Shown: positions 33,452 to 42,982, numbered from the stretch's first letter. The stretch: 64,000 nt of DNA from Winogradskyella ursingii (GCF_013403975.1 NZ_JABFDH010000001.1:620001-684000); one strand, 5' to 3'. Translations and numbers: made by a program. The notes: generated from the letters alone by a model not told the origin.

Positions 33452-35386
33452 TTATTGTTTTACCGTGCTTTGGTTCTGATTTTCGATTGCGTAATTATCT
33501 ATGACCTGTAGTGTGGTTTCTCCATTGATTTTAAAAGGTTCTCCAGAATAAGGTTTTGCATATTCATTCTCTAGACTGTGTGTTAAAATCCAGTTTTCCA
33601 TGTGTTTAAGTGTAACCTCACCTTTAATGTACTTTTCAATCATTAAACTGGCCATTCGCCCAGCAAATCGGCTTCCCCAATAACCGTTTTCTACAAATAC
33701 AGCAATAGCTATTTTTGGGTTGTCTTTGGGAGCAAATGCGACGAAAATTGAATGGTCTGTTAGTTGAGTTTTAACGCTGTCTATTTTCACAAAGTTTTCT
33801 GCAGTACCTGTCTTTCCACAAATATCGATGCCTGGGACTTTGAGTGTTGCAGCAGTACCTTTATTATAAACATCAAACATACCCTGTATCACAGGCTCAA
33901 AATGCTCTTTGTCTATCGTGGTGTATTTTGGTGTTGTATATTGACTCGGAATTGTTTCTCCCTCAATAGATTTTATGATGTGTGGGGTAAAATAATATCC
34001 ACGATTACCAATCGCTGCTGCCATATTCGCTAATTGAATTGGTGTCGCTTCGACTTCACCTTGACCGATAGCATTTGATACAATGTAGGTTGAACCCCAT
34101 CGATTGTCCCCATAAGCTCTGTCATAATAATCTCCATCGGGAATTCTTCCTGGTTGACCAACCGATAAATCGTTGTTCAGAAAATTACCTAATCCAAAAC
34201 TACGAGCGTGTTTGGCCCAGGTGTTCATTCCTTTACCTGCATCATCATATTTATCCACAATTCTACGGTAAACATTCACAAAATATGCATTGCAGGATTG
34301 AGCGATTCCGCTATTCATGTCTACGGGACTTTTATGATGGTGACATCCTGTAAGTCTTCTACTGCCATAATAATAACCCATGCGACAAGTAAATCTGTCG
34401 TTGGTATCGACCACATCTTCTTGTAAGGCAATCAATGCATTTATAACTTTAAATGGTGAACCTGGAGGATACTGTGCCTGCAAGCCTCTATCAAAAGTTG
34501 GGTTCGCAATACTATCTCTATATAATTTTGAAAAGTTCTTTGAACGGTCTCGACCCACCAGTAAATTAGGGTCGTAACTTGGTCCAGTAACCATGGCTAA
34601 GATTTCGCCAGAACTTGGATCTAATGCAACAATACCTCCTCGTTTGTGTTTCATTAACAATTCACCATATGCTTGAAGCTCGGAATCAATAGTAATGGTA
34701 ATGTCTTTTCCAGGTTTTGGTAAAGTATCATAAATACCATCTTTATAAGGACCAATGTTTTTATTGAATCTATCTTTTTGTATAAATTTGATGCCTTTTG
34801 TACCACGCAGAGTCGTTTCATACGATAACTCGATACCCTGTTTACCAATAAGGTCACCCATTTTGTAATACGGTTGTTTGGAAATAATGGAACGATTTAC
34901 TTCTCCGATATCGCCAAGCACATTTGCACCTATAGTTGTTTGATAGCTTCTTAAAGAGCGTTTCTGAATGTAAAACCCTTCATACTTACGCATCTTTTCT
35001 TGTAAAACCGCATAGTCTGATTTAGAAAGTTGAGGTACAAATGGCGAGGGTAGGCGAGGAGAATAATTCGTTGCCCTATCCATTTTTCTGTTATAATCTT
35101 CTTTGGTAATTTTTAAAAGATTACAGAATTCATTCAGATTAGCGGAATCCAATGGGACGACTTCCCTAGGAATAACCATGACATCATAAGAGGGTTGGTT
35201 GGCAACTAAAAGTTTACCATTTCTGTCATAAACATAACCGCGTTTGGGATAGTTAAACTCCTTCTTAATAGCACTATCCTCATAAAGATTGTAAGCAGAA
35301 GTATTATAAACTTGAAGATAAAATAATCGGGCAATAAAAATGATACCAACAAGGACCACGGTCATTAATAGTAACAATTTTCTCAT
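33452..35386 (-). CDS. mrdA: penicillin-binding protein 2 (elongation transpeptidase)
   Basis: The peptidoglycan transpeptidase of lateral wall growth, anchored in the inner membrane. The 644-residue protein has one N-terminal helix (residues 4-24), the PBP dimerisation domain with YPKRGYVYDRNGK, and a transpeptidase domain with Ser310-Pro-Phe-Lys313, Ser364-Cys-Asn366 and Lys525-Thr-Gly527. The SCN middle motif is a usual variant of SxN. Its start overlaps the mreD stop by four bases. It is partnered with RodA immediately downstream. Confidence 0.96.
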   Translation of the reverse strand: MRKLLLLMTVVLVGIIFIARLFYLQVYNTSAYNLYEDSAIKKEFNYPKRGYVYDRNGKLLVANQPSYDVMVIPREVVPLDSANLNEFCNLLKITKEDYNRKMDRATNYSPRLPSPFVPQLSKSDYAVLQEKMRKYEGFYIQKRSLRSYQTTIGANVLGDIGEVNRSIISKQPYYKMGDLIGKQGIELSYETTLRGTKGIKFIQKDRFNKNIGPYKDGIYDTLPKPGKDITITIDSELQAYGELLMKHKRGGIVALDPSSGEILAMVTGPSYDPNLLVGRDRSKNFSKLYRDSIANPTFDRGLQAQYPPGSPFKVINALIALQEDVVDTNDRFTCRMGYYYGSRRLTGCHHHKSPVDMNSGIAQSCNAYFVNVYRRIVDKYDDAGKGMNTWAKHARSFGLGNFLNNDLSVGQPGRIPDGDYYDRAYGDNRWGSTYIVSNAIGQGEVEATPIQLANMAAAIGNRGYYFTPHIIKSIEGETIPSQYTTPKYTTIDKEHFEPVIQGMFDVYNKGTAATLKVPGIDICGKTGTAENFVKIDSVKTQLTDHSIFVAFAPKDNPKIAIAVFVENGYWGSRFAGRMASLMIEKYIKGEVTLKHMENWILTHSLENEYAKPYSGEPFKINGETTLQVIDNYAIENQNQSTVKQ

Positions 35387-35901
35387 TTTCTTTTTCGGCT
35401 AAATAGAATTATAATTAATACACTAAGTATTATAGTGAAAATACTAGAAAATAACGTTTTTTTAAATATTAAAAGTATGCCTGAAATGTTAAAAATCTCA
35501 AGCGAAAATAGCACCAAATGATGTAGTACAGTCCCAAGGGTGACGTATGTGATTAAATTTCCAGTATCAATATTGCTGAATTTTAAACTTTGATGTTCGT
35601 ACAACATACCAAACGAGGCTTTAAGCATCACTGGTCTAGCATAAGCCAGACATACTGAGGCTGCAGCATGCACTCCTCCTGAGTCTGAAAACATATCCAC
35701 GAGAATTCCCAACAAGAAACTTAGCAGTAAAATAAAAAGGCGGTTATTATTGTTGTTGTCGTTAATTGGAAATAATAAAATGAAAATGATATAGATATAC
35801 GGATTGATATAACCGAAAAAATTGATATTGTTACAAATAGCAATTTGAACCACTAAAAGTAGAATAAACCTAATGATATTTGGGGCTGTGGCATTAGTCA
35901 T
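35383..35901 (-). CDS. mreD: rod shape-determining protein MreD
   Basis: A 172-residue inner-membrane protein with about five helices, assigned as MreD from its size, hydrophobic profile and place between mreC and mrdA. The SFLLGILVDMFSDSGGVHAAASVCLAY segment contains the family's conserved LGLxxD(...)G pattern. It overlaps mreC by eight bases and mrdA by four. Confidence 0.88.
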   Translation of the reverse strand: MTNATAPNIIRFILLLVVQIAICNNINFFGYINPYIYIIFILLFPINDNNNNNRLFILLLSFLLGILVDMFSDSGGVHAAASVCLAYARPVMLKASFGMLYEHQSLKFSNIDTGNLITYVTLGTVLHHLVLFSLEIFNISGILLIFKKTLFSSIFTIILSVLIIILFSRKRK

Positions 35902-36715
35902 CCGTTGTGTTCTCTAAAAATTTTATTTCGGTACGGTCTAAGTTTTCAAGAATATAAACTGTACCTATATTGGTCATATCATTAAACAGCTTAACTTGAA
36001 TCTTATAAGTGTCACCACCAATATCAGTTTCAAAACTATCAATAGTACCTATGTTGATGCCTCTGGGAAATATAGCCGATTGACCACCTGTGACAATAGT
36101 ATCTCCAACTTTAACTGGGGCAAAAGTCGAGACATCATCTAGCTGAACAAACACTGGAGACTTGCCATCCCATTTTAAGGAACCTGAATGGTTGGTTTTT
36201 TTTATTCTTGCATTAATCCTGCTATTCTTATTCAAAATAGAGAGTACTCTTGCATAATTTTTAGAGACCTTATCAATAATACCCACAATTCCATTTGAAG
36301 TAAAAACACCAAAATCTTGCTTTAAACTATCGTTTTTTCCTTTATTGATGGTGAGATAATTGTTAGTAAGCGAATAACTGTTTTTAAAAACTTCTGCTTT
36401 TATAACTCTATATGCCTCTCTGGAATAAGTCGTATCGACATAAGAAGAATCACTGTCAGAGCTTAAGTTAAACAAACGCTCTCGAAGCCGTTTGTTTTCT
36501 TCTGCAAGAATTTGATTTTTATCTTTAAGGTCAAAATACTGTCCAACAGAGTTTAACGTTCCATAAACACCTCCAGTAATTCCATTTGCAGAATGGATAA
36601 ATTGGCTACGATGATAAGAATGTGATTGTATGGTAAGCGCCATTGAAATCCCAAAAAGCAATAAAAACAACAGAAAGGTTTTGTTTCGTATAACAAAATT
36701 GAAAATTTGTTGCAT
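35894..36715 (-). CDS. mreC: rod shape-determining protein MreC
   Basis: A bitopic elongasome scaffold linking MreB to PBP2 and RodA. The 273-residue protein has one membrane helix (residues 10-27), a coiled coil (about 60-85, with LKDKNQILAEENKRLRERL) and the two-barrel periplasmic domain with NGIVGIIDKVSKNYARVLSILNK and VGDTIVTGGQSAIFPRGI. Length is normal. It lies nine bases after mreB and overlaps mreD. Confidence 0.95.
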   Translation of the reverse strand: MQQIFNFVIRNKTFLLFLLLFGISMALTIQSHSYHRSQFIHSANGITGGVYGTLNSVGQYFDLKDKNQILAEENKRLRERLFNLSSDSDSSYVDTTYSREAYRVIKAEVFKNSYSLTNNYLTINKGKNDSLKQDFGVFTSNGIVGIIDKVSKNYARVLSILNKNSRINARIKKTNHSGSLKWDGKSPVFVQLDDVSTFAPVKVGDTIVTGGQSAIFPRGINIGTIDSFETDIGGDTYKIQVKLFNDMTNIGTVYILENLDRTEIKFLENTTDD

Positions 36716-36724
36716 TATCTACTT

Positions 36725-37753
36725 CTATTTAATCAATACGCTTTTGTATTTAGATAAGTTTTTAAGCACAATCCCTGTTCCTCTTACTACAGCTCTTAAT
36801 GGATCCTCGGCAATATAAACAGGTAAGTCGGTTTTTTGCGATAAACGTTTATCAAGACCTCTAAGCATTGAGCCTCCACCTGCAAGGTAAATCCCTGTGT
36901 TATAAATATCTGCTGCTAATTCTGGTGGTGTTTGCGATAGGGTTTCCATTACAGAGTCCTCGATTCGTAATATGGATTTATCCAATGCTTTCGCAATTTC
37001 CCTAAACGAAATCTGTACCTGTTTAGGTTTTCCCGTTAACAAATCTCGTCCTTGAACGCTCATGTCTTCTGGTGGCAATTCTAATTCTTCCGTAGCTGCA
37101 CCAATTTGGATTTTGATTTTTTCAGCCGTTCTATCACCAACATACAAGTTGTGTTGGGTGCGCATGTAGTAAATGATGTCGTTGGTAAATACATCACCCG
37201 CCACTTTTACAGACTTGTCACAAACAATACCACCGAGAGCAATCACTGCAATTTCAGTAGTACCACCTCCAATATCAACAATCATATTTCCTTTAGGTTG
37301 CATAATATCTACACCTATACCAATGGCAGCTGCCATTGGTTCGTGAATCAAGTAAACTTCTTTTCCATTCACGCGTTCACACGATTCTTTTACTGCTCGC
37401 ATTTCCACTTCTGTAATCCCAGATGGAATACAAACCACCATACGTAAGGCAGGGTTGAAAAATTTCTTTTTTAGAGCTGGTATGTTTTTAATAAACATGC
37501 TGATCATCTGCTCAGAAGCATCAAAATCTGCAATTACACCATCTTTAAGTGGACGAATGGTTTTAATATTTTCATGCGTCTTACCTTGCATCATATTGGC
37601 TTCTTTACCAACGGCGATGATTTTTCCGCTAATGCGGTCTCTGGCAACTATAGAAGGGTTATCAACTACTACTTTATCGTTGTGGATGATCAATGTGTTT
37701 GCGGTTCCTAAATCAATGGCTATTTCTTCCGTTAGGAAATCAAAAAATCCCAT
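36725..37753 (-). CDS. mreB: rod shape-determining protein MreB
   Basis: An actin-like ATPase that forms membrane-bound filaments and guides rod-shaped wall growth. The 342-residue protein has the actin nucleotide motifs IDLGTANT (phosphate 1), DIGGGTTEIAVI (phosphate 2) and GIYLAGGGSMLRGLD (adenosine), with the connect motifs EPMAAAIGIG. Length and motifs are standard. It is the first gene of the five-gene morphogenesis operon. Confidence 0.97.
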   Translation of the reverse strand: MGFFDFLTEEIAIDLGTANTLIIHNDKVVVDNPSIVARDRISGKIIAVGKEANMMQGKTHENIKTIRPLKDGVIADFDASEQMISMFIKNIPALKKKFFNPALRMVVCIPSGITEVEMRAVKESCERVNGKEVYLIHEPMAAAIGIGVDIMQPKGNMIVDIGGGTTEIAVIALGGIVCDKSVKVAGDVFTNDIIYYMRTQHNLYVGDRTAEKIKIQIGAATEELELPPEDMSVQGRDLLTGKPKQVQISFREIAKALDKSILRIEDSVMETLSQTPPELAADIYNTGIYLAGGGSMLRGLDKRLSQKTDLPVYIAEDPLRAVVRGTGIVLKNLSKYKSVLIK

Positions 37754-37946
37754 GTGCTATTTTTGAATTATTGGGTTATTTTAGTCAATATTTACGACTA
37801 TCTGTAAATGTAATAAATAATACGTTATTTCTTAGGGTATGGACGTTTATTGCATGTAATTTTTCTTGGTTAATCTTTGTCTCTTTTTAAACGCAGAATA
37901 GTTTCTTTTGTTATATGGACATTTAATTAGCAAAAACAAATACCTT

Positions 37947-39476
37947 TTAATGCTTAAAGTGACGTGTACCTGTAAATACCATTGATACTTTATTGTCATT
38001 ACAATAATTGATGCTTAACTCGTCTTTTATTGAACCTCCTGGCTGAATAACAGCTTTAATTCCTGCGTTATCTGCTATCTCCACGCAATCCGGAAAAGGG
38101 AAAAATGCATCACTCGCCATAACCGCTCCATTCAAATCAAAATTAAAGGACTTAGCTTTGTGTATGGCCTGGTTTAAAGCATCAACACGGCTCGTTTGTC
38201 CTGTGCCACTGGCACAAAGTTGTTTGTTCTTTGCTATTACAATAGTATTGGATTTGGTATGCTTGCACAATTTTGAAGCGAAAATTAAATCTTCAAGTTC
38301 ACTAGAGCTTGGTGCTGTTTCAGTAACCGTATTTAAATCATCTAAACTATCGGTTTTGTTGTCTTTATCTTGAACCAAAACCCCATTCAAACAAGTTCTA
38401 ACAGTAGTTTTTGGTAGGTCGACATCATTCAAGATTAATAAGATACGATTCTTTTTTCCTTTCAAAATCTCTAATGCTTCATCGCTGAATGAAGGTGCAA
38501 TAACTACCTCGCAAAACAATTTATGAATTTCCTCAGCAGCAGCCTTGTCAATTTCGGTATTGGTGATTAAAATACCACCAAAAGCAGAAACTGGATCTCC
38601 TGCTAATGCATCTAAATAAGCTTGGTGTACTGATTTACGCTGTGCAAAACCGCAAGCGTTGTTGTGTTTAAGAATAGCGAATGTTGGGTCTTCACCTTTA
38701 AATTCCATGATTAAATTCACTGCAGCATCTACATCAAGTAAATTATTATAGCTCAATTCTTTGCCATGAAGCTTGGTGAATATCCCATCAAAATCTCCGA
38801 AAAAGAATCCTTTTTGGTGAGGGTTTTCACCATAACGCAACACTTTTCCATTATTTTCAGAAATCTTTAGAGATGGAATTTTATGGTCTTTGTTGAAATA
38901 ATTAAAAATAGCAGAATCATAATGAGAAGAAACATTAAATGCCTTTGCAGCAAAATTCTTACGATCTTCTTCTGACGTTTTGCCGTTTTTAGTATTCAGC
39001 AATTCTAGAAATTCCGAGTAATCATCAACCGATGAAACACAGGTCACATCAGCATAATTTTTTGCTGCCGCTCTTATTAAAGATATACCACCGATATCAA
39101 TTTTTTCAATAATATCTTGATTAGTAGCGCCTGAAGCAACGGTTTTTTCAAATGGATATAGATCTACAATGACCACATCAATTTGTGGGATTTCAAACTC
39201 GGCTAATTCTTTTACATCGGATTCATTGTTCTGACGGTTCAGAATACCGCCAAAAACCTTTGGATGTAATGTTTTTACTCGACCACCCAAAATAGAAGGG
39301 TAGGACGTTACATCTTCCACTGGCACAACAGTAATGCCTAAATCTTTGATGAATTTTTCGGTGCCACCAGTTGAATAAATAGTGACGTTAAGTTCGTCCA
39401 ATCGTTTTACAATTGGTGCCAACCCATCTTTGTTGAATACAGAAATTAAGGCTGAAGAAATAGTTTTTTCGCTCAT
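37947..39476 (-). CDS. purH: bifunctional AICAR formyltransferase/IMP cyclohydrolase
   Basis: Catalyses the last two steps of de novo IMP synthesis. The 509-residue protein has the N-terminal MGS-like cyclohydrolase domain (SALISVFNKDGLAPIV, YSTGGTEKFI, TLHPKVFGGIL, VDLYPFEKTV) and the C-terminal formyltransferase domain, including LRYGENPHQKG and the FAILKHNNACGFA catalytic Lys-His segment. Length is standard. It lies upstream of mreB in the same orientation, with a 193-base gap, a common arrangement in Flavobacteriia. Confidence 0.97.
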   Translation of the reverse strand: MSEKTISSALISVFNKDGLAPIVKRLDELNVTIYSTGGTEKFIKDLGITVVPVEDVTSYPSILGGRVKTLHPKVFGGILNRQNNESDVKELAEFEIPQIDVVIVDLYPFEKTVASGATNQDIIEKIDIGGISLIRAAAKNYADVTCVSSVDDYSEFLELLNTKNGKTSEEDRKNFAAKAFNVSSHYDSAIFNYFNKDHKIPSLKISENNGKVLRYGENPHQKGFFFGDFDGIFTKLHGKELSYNNLLDVDAAVNLIMEFKGEDPTFAILKHNNACGFAQRKSVHQAYLDALAGDPVSAFGGILITNTEIDKAAAEEIHKLFCEVVIAPSFSDEALEILKGKKNRILLILNDVDLPKTTVRTCLNGVLVQDKDNKTDSLDDLNTVTETAPSSSELEDLIFASKLCKHTKSNTIVIAKNKQLCASGTGQTSRVDALNQAIHKAKSFNFDLNGAVMASDAFFPFPDCVEIADNAGIKAVIQPGGSIKDELSINYCNDNKVSMVFTGTRHFKH

Positions 39477-39501
39477 AGTGATGCATTGTGATTTAAAACT
39501 G

Positions 39502-39509
39502 CAAAAATA
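39502..39509 (-). promoter_or_regulatory. candidate -7 box for purH
   Basis: Minus-strand TATTTTTG fits TAnnTTTG, 25 bases before the purH ATG. Confidence 0.4.
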
Positions 39510-39588
39510 CGGATATTCAAAACGATAAGCGAAGTGTTAAATGCAGTTTGTTCCATTTTTTTGTAACAATAAATTGTTGAAAACGTCC

Positions 39589-39596
39589 TATCTTTA
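39589..39596 (+). promoter_or_regulatory. candidate -7 box for the ABC permease gene
   Basis: TATCTTTA is one base off TAnnTTTG and lies 23 bases before the ATG. The nearest upstream TTTG (39560-39563) is 25 bases away, a long spacer. Confidence 0.3.
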
Positions 39597-39619
39597 AATC
39601 GCGATAAAAATATAAGTCC

Positions 39620-40873
39620 ATGCTTGTTTATTTAAGAGTATTTAAAGAGAGTTTGTCATTTGCAATCAATGCACTTAGAAACAACAAACTCCGTACGTTT
39701 TTGTCACTTTTGGGAGTAACCGTTGGTATTTTTTCGATTATTGCGGTATTAGCAGCAGTCGACTCTTTGGACAAGAATATTAAAGATAGCCTATCTGGTC
39801 TAGATAAAAATACAATCTATCTAACCAAGTTTTCATTTGGTCCAACTGAAGTGCCACGATGGAAACGAGATAACTTTCCTCAAACCGATTACGGAGATTA
39901 TGAATTTGTAAAACGAAATGTCCCTAATATAGCCGCTTCGGCCTACGTTATCTTTGGTGGAGGTGAAACAGTGAGGTATCAGGCAGAAACGTTGACGAAT
40001 ATTAACATCACACCTGTTTCGCACGGTATATATGAAATTGACGATTTAAAAATTGGAGAAGGTAGATTTTATTCTGAAATGGAATCCGAAACAGGTGCCC
40101 CAGTCATTGTGCTTGGATCAGAATTGGCAGAAAACCTGTTCGATAACCTCAATCCAATAGGAAAGCAAGTAAGAGTTTACGGTAGAAAATTAACTGTTAT
40201 CGGCGTTCTTAAAAAATATGGTACAGGATTAGGTGATTCGCCAGATGGAAAAGGTTTTGTTCCTGCAAATTTTGTGCGACGATTTAGAAATGGAGGTGTC
40301 AATGGTCTTCCTGGAGCTGTAGTTATTAAGCCAGAATCAGGAGTTGATATTGCTGCGTTTGAACAAGTCTTGGTTCAAAAATTTAGAGCACATAGAGGTT
40401 TAAAAGCAGATGAGGATGATAATTTCTTTATCAATAAATTAGCTGGTTTAGTCTCTTTCGTAGACGGAATTATTGCTTCATTAAATTTAATTGGCTGGGT
40501 CATAAGTGGTTTCTCACTCTTGGTTGGTGGTTTTGGTATTGCCAATATTATGTTTGTGAGTGTTAAGGAGCGTACCAACCTAATCGGAATCCAAAAATCA
40601 TTGGGCGCCAAAAACAGATTTATTTTGTTTCAGTTTTTGTTTGAAGCTATTATTCTTGCCGTTGTTGGTGGTTTGGTCGGATTGGCATTTGTCTGGATTA
40701 TTGCTCAAATTATGAATGGAGTAGTGGGCGAAGAATTTGAATTCGTGCTCTCATTCGGGAACATGTTCTTAGGATTTGCACTTTCTACTTTAATCGGCTT
40801 AATTTCGGGTGTAATTCCTGCGATTTCGGCATCACGATTGGATCCCGTTGAAGCAATTAGAACTGGAATGTAA
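39620..40873 (+). CDS. ABC transporter permease, MacB/FtsX type
   Basis: A 417-residue inner-membrane protein with the MacB layout. A cytoplasmic start leads into helix 1 (about residues 25-50, LRTFLSLLGVTVGIFSIIAVLAAV), then a large periplasmic MacB-like domain (about 50-285), then three C-terminal helices with the FtsX signature (VGGFGIANIMFVSVKERTNLIGIQKSLGAK). No ATPase gene adjoins it, so its ATP-binding partner is encoded elsewhere. Substrate unknown. It is a single plus-strand gene. Confidence 0.9.
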   Translation: MLVYLRVFKESLSFAINALRNNKLRTFLSLLGVTVGIFSIIAVLAAVDSLDKNIKDSLSGLDKNTIYLTKFSFGPTEVPRWKRDNFPQTDYGDYEFVKRNVPNIAASAYVIFGGGETVRYQAETLTNINITPVSHGIYEIDDLKIGEGRFYSEMESETGAPVIVLGSELAENLFDNLNPIGKQVRVYGRKLTVIGVLKKYGTGLGDSPDGKGFVPANFVRRFRNGGVNGLPGAVVIKPESGVDIAAFEQVLVQKFRAHRGLKADEDDNFFINKLAGLVSFVDGIIASLNLIGWVISGFSLLVGGFGIANIMFVSVKERTNLIGIQKSLGAKNRFILFQFLFEAIILAVVGGLVGLAFVWIIAQIMNGVVGEEFEFVLSFGNMFLGFALSTLIGLISGVIPAISASRLDPVEAIRTGM

Positions 40874-40913
40874 GATCTCTGTAGAAAAACAGAAATACTC
40901 ATGTTTTTTTATA

Positions 40914-41369
40914 TTAGAGAATTGAAGCCACTTGAGTACAAACAAATTCTAAAAATCGTTCGTCAGCTTCAGTAAAAGGGTCAGGTGTGTTAGAGTCAAT
41001 ATCTATCTGCCCAATATTTTCACCATTCACAAAAATCGGGATAACAATTTCTGCTTTTACCGTAATGCTACAGGCGATGTAATTGTCTTGGGCGGCAACA
41101 TCTGGTACCACAAAATTTTTATTACTAACTGCTACTTGTCCGCAAATCCCTTTGCCAAAAGGTATTATGGTATGGTCAGTTGGCTCACCAACATAAGGCC
41201 CAAGCTTCAGTTCGTTTTTATCACCGTTTTTAAAATAAAAACCAACCCAGTTGTAATAGGGAACAGTATTTTCTAAAAGTTCGCAAATTTTTAGCAAGCG
41301 CTCGTCTGTGCTAAGATGCTCTTTATTGATAATGGATTTTACTTCTGGTTTTAATTCTTGTAAGGTCAT
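40914..41369 (-). CDS. GAF domain protein, free methionine-(R)-sulfoxide reductase-like
   Basis: A 151-residue GAF-fold protein of the fRMsr type. Family segments YNWVGFYF, LGPYVGEP, GKGICGQVA, VVPDVAAQDNYIACS and IGQIDIDSNTPDPFTEAD are all present. Two of three family cysteines are seen, in GICG and IACS (the latter being the catalytic position). The first, expected upstream of GICG, appears to be His (TDHTIIPFG). The frame extends to a TTG at 41390, but a -7 box covers that codon, so I start at the ATG at 41369 (MTLQELKPE). Confidence 0.85.
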   Translation of the reverse strand: MTLQELKPEVKSIINKEHLSTDERLLKICELLENTVPYYNWVGFYFKNGDKNELKLGPYVGEPTDHTIIPFGKGICGQVAVSNKNFVVPDVAAQDNYIACSITVKAEIVIPIFVNGENIGQIDIDSNTPDPFTEADERFLEFVCTQVASIL

Positions 41370-41387
41370 TGGGTTGAAAACTTTTGG

Positions 41388-41395
41388 CAAAAGTA
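41388..41395 (-). promoter_or_regulatory. -7 box of the GAF/fRMsr gene
   Basis: Minus-strand TACTTTTG matches TAnnTTTG 18 bases before the ATG at 41369. It overlaps the alternative upstream TTG start, which decides the start. Confidence 0.5.
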
Positions 41396-41464
41396 TCTAA
41401 ATTTCGACTATATTGAATTATTGTTTATTGTAATTTTAACATCAACCTGAAATAAGTTTTTGCA

Positions 41465-42016
41465 TTGAAAGCATTGCTGATAAAATACAAATTAGTCATT
41501 AGATTTATTTTACTCTTTTTATTAGTCTACGGAGTGCTTACTTTTGGCTATAACCTCTATTTAAATCTCTCCACGGGAACCAAGTTCTACCCAGATTACG
41601 CCACCCATTTAGTAGCCAAACAAACAGAACATCTGCTCAATAGTTTTGGTTATGATGCCCAGATACTGCCGCATCCTAATGAGCCATCCATGAAGTTGAT
41701 TCTAAATAACAAATATTTGGCACGGATTATTGAGGGTTGCAACGCTATTAGTATTATTAACCTCTTCGTCTCTTTTATCATTGCGTTTTCTGGACGGTTA
41801 AAAACTACTTTGTTATACTGTTTTGTTGGTAGTGTCATTATCTATATTTTTAATTTAATTCGAATTGTTGTATTGTCTATCGGGCTGTATCATTATCCTG
41901 AGCACGAAGAAATCTTACACACTGTTATTTTTCCAATGCTCATTTATGGAATCGTATTTTTGTTGTGGATGTTTTGGGTAAATCGTTTTTCAAAATCCAT
42001 AAAACAGAATGTCTAA
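41465..42016 (+). CDS. xrtF: exosortase family protein XrtF
   Basis: A polytopic membrane cysteine transpeptidase-like enzyme that is thought to cleave and sort proteins with C-terminal signals. The 183-residue protein has about five helices and the exosortase triad: Cys92 in IIEGCNAISI, Arg133 in FNLIRIVVL and His152 in ILHTVIFP. It starts at TTG. Its 3' end overlaps the next gene by eight bases, and that neighbour is the known exosortase F-associated protein, which fixes the subfamily as XrtF. No protein in the window shows a matching C-terminal sorting tag. Confidence 0.93.
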   Translation: MKALLIKYKLVIRFILLFLLVYGVLTFGYNLYLNLSTGTKFYPDYATHLVAKQTEHLLNSFGYDAQILPHPNEPSMKLILNNKYLARIIEGCNAISIINLFVSFIIAFSGRLKTTLLYCFVGSVIIYIFNLIRIVVLSIGLYHYPEHEEILHTVIFPMLIYGIVFLLWMFWVNRFSKSIKQNV

Positions 42017-42437
42017 AACCGTCCGCTACATACTAATTGGTCTACTTTTTTTTGTGCTAGTTGCTATCCGAGGATTTCAAGATGAACTTTTTTATGACCC
42101 ATACCTCTCATTTTTTGAGAATGATTATTTGTACATAGATAATCCAAGACGCGAAGTTGCCAAGTTAACAATCTTTACAAGTCTTCGATTTTTGATGAAT
42201 ACATTGGCTTCATTAGGTATATTGTATTTGTTCTTTCGAGATAGAAGTATTATAAAATTTTCATTGATTATATATATGATTTCTTTCGTGGTACTTATAA
42301 TTCCATTTATGTATTTTGTCATCAACCCGAAGCAGGAAGATTATTACTTATTCTTTAACCTGAGAAGATTTTTAATCCAGCCAATTCTGTTAATTATTTT
42401 ATTACCAGCGTTTTATTACCATAAATTGAAACGTTAA
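42009..42437 (+). CDS. exosortase F system-associated membrane protein
   Basis: A 142-residue membrane protein with four predicted helices. The segment RGFQDELFYDPYLSFFENDY after the first helix is the family signature. Its gene overlaps xrtF by eight bases, as in other Flavobacteriia, so it is a dedicated partner of XrtF. The role is unknown; it has no visible catalytic motif. Confidence 0.92.
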   Translation: MSKTVRYILIGLLFFVLVAIRGFQDELFYDPYLSFFENDYLYIDNPRREVAKLTIFTSLRFLMNTLASLGILYLFFRDRSIIKFSLIIYMISFVVLIIPFMYFVINPKQEDYYLFFNLRRFLIQPILLIILLPAFYYHKLKR

Positions 42438-42487
42438 TAGTTTTCTAAATCAAATTTAGATATTTTAAAATTTATTAATTTCGCATT

Positions 42488-42892
42488 ATGCAAGTGACGA
42501 TTTTAAATAGAATTACTTCTTTGATTTTGTCTGTAATGGTAGTGTTTTCAACATTCTCCTTTACGGTTGAAAAACATTATTGTGGTGATAGTCTGGTTGA
42601 TATGTCTGTTTTTTCTGAAGTTCAGAAATGCGGAATGGACTTGTCTGAAGCTGTAGCTTTGGATAAATCATGTTGCAAAGATGAGGTCGATGTAGTTAAA
42701 GGTCAGGACGATTTAAAAATCACTACTGAGAAAGAGCTGTCGTCGTCACAAGTTGTATTTTTTAAGTCTTTCGTTTTTAGTTTTGAAGCGCTTTTTGAGA
42801 GTCTGTCTAAACAAATAATTCCACATAAAGATTATTCCGCTCCAAATCTCGTTGCCGAAATACATGTTTTGCACGAGACTTTTCTGATTTGA
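42488..42892 (+). CDS. HYC_CC_PP family protein
   Basis: A 134-residue exported protein. An N-terminal hydrophobic signal or anchor (residues 8-26) precedes the family motifs HYC (30-32), KCGM (Cys48) and CC (62-63). The C-terminal PP motif is degenerate here (YSAPN). The cysteine/histidine set suggests a metal-binding protein. It is the first of four co-oriented genes with an HMA-MauE fusion, a TonB receptor and a secreted HMA protein, the usual company of this family. Function is inferred from context only. Confidence 0.85.
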   Translation: MQVTILNRITSLILSVMVVFSTFSFTVEKHYCGDSLVDMSVFSEVQKCGMDLSEAVALDKSCCKDEVDVVKGQDDLKITTEKELSSSQVVFFKSFVFSFEALFESLSKQIIPHKDYSAPNLVAEIHVLHETFLI

Positions 42893-42911
42893 TTTTAAAT
42901 TAGCTTTTTAA

Positions 42912-42927
42912 GCATTTCGACTATGCT
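42912..42927. repeat. degenerate REP-like family B core
   Basis: GCATTTCGACTATGCT matches the core of the 11361-11413 element (GCATCTCGACTACGCT on its other strand) with two substitutions. It is a solitary half-element in the gap before the HMA-MauE gene. Confidence 0.45.
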
Positions 42928-42982
42928 CTATTTGAAAGTTGAGGTAACTTAATTTATTACTACATTTTAAAAAATCAAAAAA

